Part shown: positions 55,325 to 64,000 of the stretch, piece by piece
Position numbering within the stretch: position 1 is the stretch's first letter
Layout: every line of letters starts with the position of its first letter
Assembly: GCF_002288925.2 (NCBI RefSeq)
Contig: NW_022098069.1
Location: 71,280,099 to 71,344,098 of the forward strand
Source: Delphinapterus leucas
Taxonomy: Eukaryota; Chordata; Mammalia; Artiodactyla; Monodontidae
Direction: 5' to 3'
Length of the DNA stretch: 64,000 bases
Program-made: the position numbers and the translations under genes
The notes under the pieces: model-generated
Databases searched by the model: none
Told to the model about the DNA's origin: nothing
Seen by the model: the letters and a program-made list of their open reading frames with translations, nothing else

Positions 55325-56126
55325 TGCTGGAGAGGGTGTGGAGAAAAGGGAACCCTCGTACACTGTTCGTGGGAATGTATATTGGTCAACCACTATGGAG
55401 AACAGTATGGAGGTTCCTCAAAAAACTAAAAATAGAGTTGCCATATGAGTTCCTCAAAAAACTAAAAATAGAGTTGCCAGCAATCCCACTCCTGGTCATA
55501 TACCCAGACAAAACTATAATTCAAAAATATACATGCAATGCACCCCTATGTTCACAGAAACACTATTTACAATTGCCAAGACATGGAAACAATCTAAATG
55601 CCCATTGACAGATGAATGGATAAAAAAGATGTGGTATATATATATACAGTGGAATATTACTCAGCCATAAAAAGAATAAAATAATGCCATTTGCAGCAAC
55701 ATGGATAGACCTAGAGATTATCATACTAAGCAAAGTCAGAAGGAGAAAGACAAACACCATACAATACCACTTATAAGTGGGATCTAAAATACGATTTAGA
55801 TTCTTTTGAACATATCTACAAAACAGAAACAGGCTCACAGACATAGAAAACAGACCTGTGGTTTCCAAGGCGGAGGGTATGTGGGAGGGAAGGATTGGGA
55901 GTTTGGGATTAGCAGATGCAAGCTATTGTATATAGGATGGATAAACAACAAGATCCTACTGTATAGCACACAGTAGAGAGAGAACTATATTCAATATCCT
56001 GTGATAAACCATAATGGAAAAGAATATGAAAAAGAATTTATATATGTATAACTGAGTCACTATGCTATACAGCAGAATTTAACACAACATTGTAAATCAA
56101 CTATATTTCAAAGAAATTTTTTTAAA
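55325..56126 (+). mobile_element. 5'-truncated cetartiodactyl L1
   Basis: Starts in the C-terminal ORF2 region (GGAGAGGGTGTGGAGAAAAG) and runs through TACAATTGCCAAGACATGG, AATATTACTCAGCCATAAAA and CCTACTGTATAGCACACAG to GTAAATCAACTATATTTC. A perfect 13-bp duplication core (GTTGTCATTTGCT at 55312-55324 and 56149-56161) extends left as related text (GTAACATTTAAG at 55300-55311; GTTACATTT at 56127-56135). A 36-bp tandem duplication lies at 55413-55478. The ORF2 piece has 123 codons open in one frame, partly from flanking DNA, and is not functional. Confidence 0.92.
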
Positions 56127-56161
56127 GTTACATTTCTAGAAGAATAAAGTTGTCATTTGCT

Positions 56162-56871
56162 AATCATCATGATGTGTTTTAAATATTTTATAATTTTGTC
56201 AATTATACTTCAGTAAAGCTGAAAAATTTTAAAATAAAGTTATTTGTTAAGTGACTGAGTTGTGGGCATAAATATTTGTTCATTACAGTATGATACATAT
56301 TTTTAATATTCTGTTCTGTTGGCACTCAAAATTATGTAAAGTGAAATGCAATTTTATTTAAGACAGAAAGAATAATTTCTTATTCTCAGGTCCCAGGAAA
56401 TGCTAGGAGCTGTGTTCCATGTTAATTATTTCAGTGAGAAAAGTAAAAATAAACAGGCCACCCTTTTAACACTATGTTTTATTATAGTAAATAGAATTAT
56501 CTGCAACATTTCCCAGTTTCTTTTTTCTTCTTTGACTTTTCCATCTGTTATTTTTTATGCTTCACACTTGCTGAACCTGTGAAAACTAGAGAAATCAACT
56601 GTTTTTGCAAAGATGCATTGCTTTGTTCTGAAACTAATAATATCTGAATATGGTACTTAAGATTTTGTGTGGTAGAAACCATCTCAGTAAAGTAAACTAA
56701 ATTATTTATCTTGACTGAAATATAGTAATATTTTGATAAGGCTATTAGCATGCATATATTAGTTGATTCACTTTATAATTTTTTGTTATGAGTAACATGG
56801 GCAAATGCATATATTCACCTTTATAAATTACATTTAATTTTTTGATATAAGAATGTTGTGTTAAACTTTAC
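56162..56871. other. Unassigned AT-rich intergenic sequence
   Basis: No gene or repeat family is recognised. Confidence 0.5.
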
Positions 56872-57260
56872 TGTTCAACTGTGGATAACTGTTCCTCTGA
56901 GTTCTGTGAGCCTCTAGCAAATTACTGGAACCCAAGGAGAGGCTTGTGGCAATCTCTGATTTATAGCCAGTCAGTCTAAAGTACATGTAGCAACCTGGAC
57001 TTGCAACTGGTGTCTGAAGTCCAAGAAAGGGGTCATGGGAACTCCAATCTATAGCCAGTTGAACAGAAGCACAGGGGACAACCTGGACTTGCAACTGACA
57101 TCTGAATTTGGGGGGAGGGTGCTCAGTCTTGTGAGACTGAACCCTTAACCTGTGGAATCTGATGCTGTCTTCGGGTAGAGAGTGTCAGGATTGAGTTCAA
57201 TTGTAGAACACCTGGCTGGTGTCTGTAGCTTTTTGGTGTGGGGGAAACTCTACCACAGAT
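56872..57260 (+). mobile_element. Second LTR of the 28-kb ERV-L-like family
   Basis: GAGTTCTGTGAGCCTCTAGC, ACCTGGACTTGCAACTGG, TCAGTCTTGTGAGACTGAAC and GAGAGTGTCAGGATTGAG match the 3' half of the LTR at 27877-28809 (GAATCTTGTGAGCCATTCC; GCAGTCTTGTGGGAATCAG; GTTAGTGTAGGAATTGAA). It is 5'-truncated. An internal segment of about 89 bases is tandemly duplicated (56932-57020 and 57021-57108), which the other copy does not show. Confidence 0.72.
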
Positions 57261-57452
57261 ATATACACTTGTGTATACGCATCAGAACTGGGTCCCAGAA
57301 CCTTTAGCTGACTAATATAGTAAGTGATTCACTAGTGGGGTGAGACACAAGGGAGAGGTAGAAGGGAGGAGTTTGATAGTAGAACCATGGTGATTTGCTG
57401 TTTCAAAGCCATTCAAAGTAATTGAAGCACAGAGTACAAGGAAATGGATTAT

Positions 57453-57502
57453 TGTGTGTGTGTGTGTGCACGTGTGTGTGTGTGTGTGTGTGCATGTGTG
57501 TC
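57453..57502 (+). repeat. (TG)n microsatellite, interrupted
   Basis: TG runs interrupted by CACG and CATG. It abuts a MaLR-like fragment. Confidence 0.9.
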
Positions 57503-57715
57503 TTAAAACAACAGAAATCTATTCTCTCATGGTTCCGGAGGCTAGGAGTTCAAAATCAAGGTACCGGCTGGGTTATCTTTCTGCAGGCTCTAGGGGCAAA
57601 TCTGTTCCATATCTTTCTTTCAGCTTCTCATGTTTCCAGCAATCCTTGGTGTTCCTTCTTGCTATAGATACATTAGAAATGATTTCATATACCTTCATAA
57701 TGAGTTTAGGCCTTG
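57503..57715 (-). mobile_element. MaLR-type LTR fragment, minus strand
   Basis: CTTAAAACAACAGAAATCTAT, TCATGGTTCCGGAGGCTAGG, AGTTCAAAATCAAGGTACCG and GCAGGCTCTAGGGGCAAAT are the 3' end of a MaLR/MLT-type LTR in reverse. It breaks off close to a second, opposite-strand LTR. Confidence 0.6.
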
Positions 57716-57720
57716 TCATG

Positions 57721-58092
57721 TGCTATGGTCTGAATGTTTGCCCCCCACTCCCCACCAAATTCATATGTTGAAATCCTAATGCCCCATGTAATGGTATTAA
57801 GAGGTGGGCCTACGGGAGGTGCTTAGGTCATGAGGATAGAGCCCTCATGAATGGGATTAGTGCCTTTTTAAGAAGAGGCTAGAGAGCATACTTGCTCCTT
57901 CTACCATGTGAGGACACAGGTGAGTAGGCACTGGCTATAAACCAGGAAGAGGGCCCTTACCAGAGAACACAGCCATGCTGGCACCTTGATCTTAGACTTC
58001 CCAGCCTCCAGAACTGTGAGAAATAAATTTCTGTTGTTTGTAAAATACAGTTGCAGGGTATTTTGTTATAATAGCATGAATGGACTAAAACA
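57721..58092 (+). mobile_element. MLT1/MST-type MaLR solo LTR, complete
   Basis: A complete 372-base LTR starts TGCTATGGTCTGAATGTTTG and ends GGACTAAAACA. Inside are AATTCATATGTTGAAATCC, GGTCATGAGGATAGAGCCC, CATGAATGGGATTAGTGCC, GAACTGTGAGAAATAAATTT (polyadenylation signal) and TATTTTGTTATAATAGC. It is flanked by a perfect 5-bp duplication TCATG at 57716-57720 and 58093-58097, as for ERV-L-type integrases. It is a solo LTR: the internal part was lost by recombination. Confidence 0.93.
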
Positions 58093-58097
58093 TCATG

Positions 58098-59443
58098 AAA
58101 GCAAATTGGAGCCAGCTGAGTTTTAAATGGGGCATGAAGTGGAGGGGCGATGTCAAATTGATTTCATCCTTTCTTTTTCATCTTTCTCCTTTCCCCCCAT
58201 CCTCTCCCCTTAACTTCTTTAAAGCTATCTGTGAGGTAGAATTAGCAAGACATTGTGACTGACTAGAAATGCAGAATGATAAAAGGCAAGAGTCAAACAT
58301 TAGTACACATTTTCTAGTTTAGGATGACCAACACCATAAACTGAAATAAGATACTGAAAACCTAGGACAATTTTTACTTTTGCAAGAGGAAAGAGAGTAG
58401 AGATGAGGACATTTGATTTGTGATATCTGTGGCACATTTGGGAAGAGATTGCCAAATGAGATAAAGGTCAGAAAAGAGTTTGACACCAAAATATGAGATT
58501 ATCCACGAACACTGTATTTTTTTGATACACTAATCAAATTTATGGACCATCTGCCATGAAAAATAAACACCATAATCAGTGTTCATAGACTTATAAGATA
58601 ATTTAATATGGACTCAAGTTAAATGAAAAAAACAACTGAAAACACGAAGAAAAATACTATGAAAACACATATGAATAGTTTCTAAGAAGCCAAGAAATAG
58701 AAGGAAAACACAGGATTGCTAACATTGTCAGATGCTGCAGAAAGTCCGCATAAGAAGAGAGTTAAAACACATTAGGTTAGTATCTTAGAAAGTCTTTCTT
58801 TCTTTTTTTCCCCAATATACCATACTAGCTCTTAAATAATATTCTACAAGCCATCTGAATATTGGCATGGGGGATACAGTGTGATGAGTGATGACTAAGA
58901 ATTGAGTATCTTGTAAGAGACCTTTTTTCCCGGATTATCTTTGAAGACAGAAAAAAAAGACAAATGGGTTAAGGAATATAATTTAGCGGCAGTGTAGTGA
59001 CTAATAATAGAGAGGAAAGGCATCATTGGAGCAAGGTCTTGGAGGACTTTGGAGAAGATGTGCTCAAGTTCACAAGTAGAGGGTAAATCTTGCAGGAAAG
59101 TTAAAGATATATACTGGCACAAGGGGTAGGAAAACTTCGAGGAAAGTGCTGGTAAGCACATCTGATGGGCTCAGTTTCCTCTGTAAAGAAGCTCATCATT
59201 CTGGTTTTGTATACAGAAGATCAAATCCAATACAATTTTTCTACTCAGCATATCACTCCCAATATAAATGTATTTGCTTTCAAAGTCATGAGTGTCAATT
59301 GTAAGAAAAGATGTAAACACCATCTGTATTTCCAAATCCTCAAATTCCTTCCATGTCACAAAAGATGTATTTCAGATTTATTCTGGCAGTATATACCATA
59401 AAGGAACTTAGTAGGTGTTGGGATTGATAAATCTTACAGTTTT
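58098..59443. other. Unassigned intergenic sequence
   Basis: No gene or confidently named repeat. 58960-59110 (GGTCTTGGAGGACTTTGGAG; GAAGATGTGCTCAAG) has the flavour of old L2-like sequence but is too diverged to call. The frame at 58895-59161 minus is not supported. Confidence 0.45.
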
Positions 59444-59799
59444 CTTTTTCTTTGTTTGGGCTGCTATAATGAAGTACCATTGACTGGACGGTTTATCAAC
59501 AACAGAAATTTATTTCTCATAGTTCTGGAGGCTGTAAGTGCAAGATGAGGCTGCCAGCATGGTCTGGTTCTGTTGAGAACCCACTTCCAGGTTTGGACTG
59601 CTGACTTCTTATGGTATCCTCACATAGCTGAAAGAGAGTGAGCTTGCTCTGTGACCACTTCTTATAAAGACACAAATCCTATTCAGGAAGGCTCCACCTC
59701 GTTACCTAATTACCTCTCAAAGGCCGCACCTCCAAGTATCGCATTGAAGATTAAATATCATATACATTTTGGGGAGACACAAACATTCAGTCCTTAACA
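59444..59799 (-). mobile_element. MLT1/MST-type MaLR LTR, minus strand
   Basis: Reverse of a MaLR LTR. The right end TCAGTCCTTAACA equals TGTTAAGGACTGA at the LTR start. The left end TTTGGGCTGCTATAATGAAG is the LTR 3' end. Inside are ACAACAGAAATTTATTTCTC, AGTTCTGGAGGCTG and CTCAAAGGCCGCACCTCC. It is nearly full length. No clear 5-bp duplication was identified. Confidence 0.85.
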
Positions 59800-60796
59800 C
59801 CTTGTCATAAGTAGCTGTTCTGGGAGAGTACCAAAGATCCTAATTAATCATATCAGGTCTATGTGTGGAGTCAAAGATAAACAAAACCAGGCACTAGTTA
59901 AGGAGATAAGGACAGATTTTAATCAGCAATCTACTAATGTCATAGGGAAAAGAGTCCAGCTTGATTTGAGCTCAACTTCAATTTTTACAGAGGGGACTCA
60001 GAGTTTTAAAGGGAGAATGGTAGAATATGGAAGGGAGTGAGCAGGGACTCAAGAGTAAGAGAAGAGAAAATTACAAAAAAATGGGCAATGGGGGAGTTGG
60101 GCCATGTGAAACCTGTATGGTTTTGTTTTGTTAACTGATGCTTGTCAAAGTTAGGCTCCTCCCCTCCCACAAAGCCTGGGAGACAGGGGCTCTTATCTTC
60201 AGGTGTGTTGGCTGGAACAAACAGTAAATTCTTTTTGCAGCCTTGAAATTTCTCAGACACTTTACAGTAGTGGTGTTGGGGGATGGTGGTGTAGAGTTAT
60301 CCTAGGGATGTGGCCTTGAGTTGTTAGAAACTCTGTTAACTGTTTTGTTCAAGTCTTTACAAGCCAAGAAAGGGCTGAAATGGAGCCTCGCTAGAGTTGG
60401 GTCAAAGAGAGAATCTTTGTCAGTGGTTATTCTTGATTCTATCAGTGAAAAACAACCTTTATCAATATCTATATTTTTCTTTCAATGCCAACAGCAGGAT
60501 ATCCATACTGGCTAACCAAAATATTTAGTGTTTGTTTCTTTCAAAAATCCTGTAGTATCTCGTTTCTCATCTTTATAGTCTTAGAATTAAATCTTCAATA
60601 TCTGATTGGACCCCCTCTTGTTACTTTACAGACTTTTTATCTTAATTTTTTTGGCAATTTCTTGAAGCTCTTTATTCATTTTAATAGGACAAAAGGTATG
60701 GCCAGTTTGCATGTGTAGCAAAATAATTGGAGATGACCATGAACGGGAAGAGAAAAATACTCCTAGGAGGTCACAAGAGAGAGATGGGGAGGTAAC
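59800..60796. other. Unassigned intergenic sequence
   Basis: No gene or repeat family is recognised. Frames at 60006-60260 minus and 60321-60718 plus show no domain. Confidence 0.5.
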
Positions 60797-60965
60797 TAGT
60801 GTCCACTGAGTATTAACAATGTACTAGATGCTGTGCAAACTGCTTTAAAAACTTTTCCTTTGTTTCCAATAACAGTTTAATATCACAAAGAAACTAACAC
60901 TCAGAAAGATATGTCAAAAATTACACAATTCATAAACAGCAAAGGTTTAGTTTTAATCTGCGTCA
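60797..60965 (-). repeat. MIR SINE, minus strand
   Basis: GTCCACTGAGTATTAACAATG, AGATGCTGTGCAAACTGC, AATATCACAAAGAAACTAAC and AAAAATTACACAATTCATAA parallel the MIR tail and core in reverse. It is diverged. Confidence 0.6.
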
Positions 60966-61561
60966 TAAAAATAAAATCCAACTTGTACTAACTCCCAAAT
61001 AGCATTCTACAGCCTGCCTTAGTTTCCAGGTTCCCTTTGTCTGCAACAGACTGAAATATATTATATTTGCCTGATATACTGAGAGAGGTAATGTGTTATA
61101 GTAAGTGAAGTGCTTGGATTTCTTCTTTGTAATCAAGTTCAGATCCTTCATCTGAAAAGGAAGGATTGGTAGTCGTAAGACAGACACTCCCTCCAATCTT
61201 TTCTCAATAGCAAATGTACAAAGATACCTACCAGTATGTTCTATTATCTAACATATTTCTAAACATTTAACTTTGATTTCATCATGTAATTATGCTGTAT
61301 TTTTCCCCATCACCACGGTATTAAGATTAAAAAGAAAATATCAAATATAACAGAATTTATATCCAGGACTTGCTCCACATTCTACACTTAAAATAGGCTA
61401 CTACTTCCAAACTATCAAGTTTTCAGCTTGCTAAAAGTTAAATTGCGCATATGATTCTCATCTGTATAGGAAAAATTTTAAAGTATTCCCTTTTATTATC
61501 CTTGGGAATAAGCCTAAGTAGTTCTTAGACTGAATAATAACTGCAGAACTGTTTGTTTTGG
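60966..61561. other. Unassigned intergenic sequence
   Basis: No gene recognised. 61085-61160 has a faint MIR-like order that is too weak to call. Confidence 0.45.
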
Positions 61562-61640
61562 AATTCAGCTTAATTCAACAAATATTTATTGAATACCTAT
61601 ATTTGGAAGGCAGTGTGATTACCATTTAGAAGGTGGTGGT
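61562..61640 (-). repeat. L2/MIR 3'-tail fragment
   Basis: AATTCAACAAATATTTATTG followed by AATACCTATATTTGGAAGGC and AGTGTGATT matches the reversed L2 3' tail. It is short. Confidence 0.5.
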
Positions 61641-62667
61641 CCATTCTGAAATGTCATTTGAAGTTCTCTGATTTCTAGTTCTATCATTTATTTCAAAGCT
61701 TAGATAGGAGCAGCTTGATATACAAACTGAGAATCAGCTTTTATCCCTGTCAAGGTTTTAAGAGAAAAAAGATCTCTCATCACATTTGAGAATTGCATGG
61801 CAACATCTGTGTGCTGGTATAGCAAGGATGCAGTGAGTGTGTGTTATATTGTTTTCTAACCTAAGCACCCACTCAACAGCTTCTGCTGCAAGTGGGAAAG
61901 ATACCTTGGCATCCACCTCTCCCTAGTGTTTGGGTTTCTTCTTTGGCTACTTATGTGTTTTCCATGTAACTCAGCGGCCAAGTCTCACACCTAAAGGGTC
62001 AATCCTTCACTGTATGTAGTTTAAGTAAAATTCCACAACTACTTCCAAACTGATGCCTATACCAAGGGATTTCCAGCCATTAAGAAAAAAGCTAGGGGGT
62101 AGACATATCATTTGGTACTGTCTCACTTACAAATTACTCATGCAGACTTGGGGAGACTTCCTCCACTTGCTAATGACGAGGGCAGATCTTCTCAACTGCC
62201 TGTCACAAGTTTTTCATACATTATATGATCTGTGTTAATGACTGCAGTATTTGTGAAAAAGGAACACAAGGCTCCGAAACTAGAATTCTTTTTCCCAGCA
62301 TTGCTAGATTTTTCTATAGGGACAATTTCCTGCTGTCACTACGGTGAATTGTTAGAAAAACGATCCCAAGTTAAAATAGCTTCCATAGTCAATGCAAATC
62401 CACAGAGCCACCTAGCACTGACTTTGCCTCAGTCCCCTGAAAGAAATAACAGGGGAGATGTAAATCCAGTACCGATGTAATGCTAAGCAAAGCGAGCTAA
62501 AAAGGAAAAGACATATCTTCCACTTTATTACTGTTATGTTTTCAGAGCATTTGTGAAAAGATGTAGGTCAGGTGGTCCAGTCTTGAGTTTCATTACACAT
62601 TTTAGCAAGTTCAATGATTTGTGTGTGGCAGTGACGTATTTTACTTGTAAATGTTTCTGCTTATCAA
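61641..62667. other. Unassigned intergenic sequence
   Basis: No gene or repeat family is recognised. The open frames at 62053-62480 plus are short, overlap in different phases and have no domain. Confidence 0.5.
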
Positions 62668-62711
62668 AATAAATAAATAAATAAATAAATTAAAAAAAAA
62701 TATATATATAA
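62668..62711 (+). repeat. (AAAT)n followed by poly-A and (TA)n
   Basis: Seven AAAT-type units, then nine A, then TATATATATA. It may be the decayed tail of a retroposon whose body I cannot recognise. Confidence 0.85.
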
Positions 62712-62929
62712 CTTGCCCCATCAAATAATAGAGAATCTAATAGGAGACCTGTTTACAAAAAAATTATGAATAATAATTAGAAACTCCACTCACATTATCT
62801 TTAGAACCTTTTTAGGGGTTGATAAAATTTCTAAACCAAGCCCCTGATATATATTCAAGGTATTGGGCTGAATACAAAAAGAAAAACAGAAAGAATTTTT
62901 AAGAAAGAAATTAAAGATTAATGGTGGCT

Positions 62930-63090
62930 AAGCACCTACAACATGCCAGGAGATTGTGTTGTGTATTTGACAGGCATTATCTCTTACAGGCATAGATACT
63001 AGAAATTTATGAATTGCTCCTAGCTGATATATGTATAACATGTGAGTGGCTGGGAAAACTAACAACTAAATTTGATTCACTTAGGTACAA
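62930..63090 (-). repeat. Possible MIR SINE, minus strand
   Basis: GCTAAGCACCTACAACATGCC and GACAGGCATTATCTCTTACAG follow the MIR tail in reverse. The core part is weak. Confidence 0.45.
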
Positions 63091-64000
63091 CAGTTAGAGA
63101 TAGGCGCAGGGAAGTTCAAAAGGATGAAAGACTATGAAGGCTAATTACTCATTTCCTTATGCCATACATTTTAAAATTACTTTGCTGATCAACCTATACT
63201 ATCCAGGGGTGGAGCTAAGTGCTTACTCCCATGCAGTTCTTGGCTTTGCTGAATGGTTGGTTATGTTGCCCCATTTCTCCTTGTTCTTGAACGAGATGGA
63301 GACACCTGGTCAGTCTAAATGCTGTTGTTTTGTTTTTGTTTCAGTTTTGGTTGTTGGTTTTGTCTTATATATTTTTTAACTGATCAGGTCTTAAGATTTA
63401 GAGGGTTTAATTATCTCAATAGAGTACAAATGTATTATTATGTATTAATATTTGACGTTTGCCATGAAGACTCTGGAGTAGTACTCATGTTACCTTAATC
63501 CACCAAATTGTGTCTTATCTGCTGTCAGTATTTCAGGTAATTTATGATGACTATACTGCCATTTTAAGTAAATTCTCTAGAGAATTATTTACTAATTGAG
63601 TATTTTGCCTTCTTTCAGTGATTTCAGAGAAGAAATACCTTGAGCCTAAATGGGAGTAAAACCCCAAATATTCTCTGATCATAAACATAAAATAATTCTT
63701 CAGAGACTGTGGTGATTTCTGCCTATAGCAGAGTTAATTTGTTTTCAGAAACAGTGTCTGGAGAAGAAAGAAGAGGGGATGAAACGAAAGAGGAAGAAAT
63801 ATACCACAATATCCAGGTGAGGCCTAGGGTTAATGTAATTCTTCCCTGCAGTTACCACATTATAAAATGAAGGAGAGGAATACACGAGTGGTGGTCACTG
63901 TGGAAGGACTTAAATTCCTTACTGATCACGACTCTGAGAGCAGTAGTTCATGACTCAGTTCCTAAGTGTGACCTATACCTGCAAAAGAACACTTTTTCCA
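63091..64000. other. Unassigned intergenic sequence to the window end
   Basis: No gene or repeat family is recognised. A purine-rich stretch (GAAGAAAGAAGAGGGGATG) is at about 63763-63800. Confidence 0.5.

Noticed and set aside
57716..58097. The MaLR LTR with polyadenylation-like AATAAA as a host gene's last exon
   Set aside because: TG/CA ends and a perfect 5-bp duplication show that it is a solo LTR.

Overview
The window looks like a gene-free, AT-rich stretch of a mammalian nuclear genome, almost certainly from a cetacean. The main clue is seven SINE copies of the CHR (cetacean/hippopotamus/ruminant) type. Six are GC-rich CHR-2-like copies with a tRNA-derived head, mostly flanked by target-site duplications (TSDs) that are still perfect or nearly so. 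The L1 elements have cetartiodactyl-type 3' ends, and no ruminant BovB-like sequence was noticed. No host protein-coding exon, CpG island or structural RNA gene could be supported. Every long open frame lies in L1, a SINE, an LTR, a TG/CA microsatellite, or unassigned sequence without recognisable protein features.

Layout: 1-2383 holds a CHR SINE, an L2 scrap, a purine-rich tract and a (TG)n. 2384-8114 is one nearly complete but dead L1 (5' UTR, broken ORF1, broken ORF2, 3' UTR, 17-bp TSD). 8115-14050 is mostly unassigned with L2 fragments and a possible old LTR. 14050-17735 is a cluster of ancient L1 pieces, one MLT1-type LTR and a SINE nested in an L1 3' end. 17736-27557 is sparse, with L1 3' ends (one with a 5' inversion), a MER5 and a Tigger/MER2-like transposon. 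27558-33000 is the most layered part: an ancient L1 split by a 933-bp LTR and by a SINE, then MER5A, an ERV-L pol remnant interrupted by a hAT element, and an old L1 reverse-transcriptase segment. 33600-53000 carries four SINEs, a diverged local duplication, MER/hAT and MIR relics, an LTR split by an L1, L2 relics and a MER33-like element. 53000-64000 has microsatellites, a 5'-truncated L1, a second copy of the 28-kb LTR family, three MaLR LTR pieces and MIR/L2 scraps.

Functionally nothing here works as a pathway. The window records successive retrotransposition: L2/MIR first, then MER/hAT/Tigger and ERV-L/MaLR, then old L1, then cetartiodactyl L1, then CHR SINEs, with nesting giving relative ages. 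Repeat names come from memory of family consensus sequences, not from a search. Names with confidence below about 0.7 should be treated as class-level calls. I found no previously undescribed biological system; the findings are structural curiosities of repeats and DNA shape.
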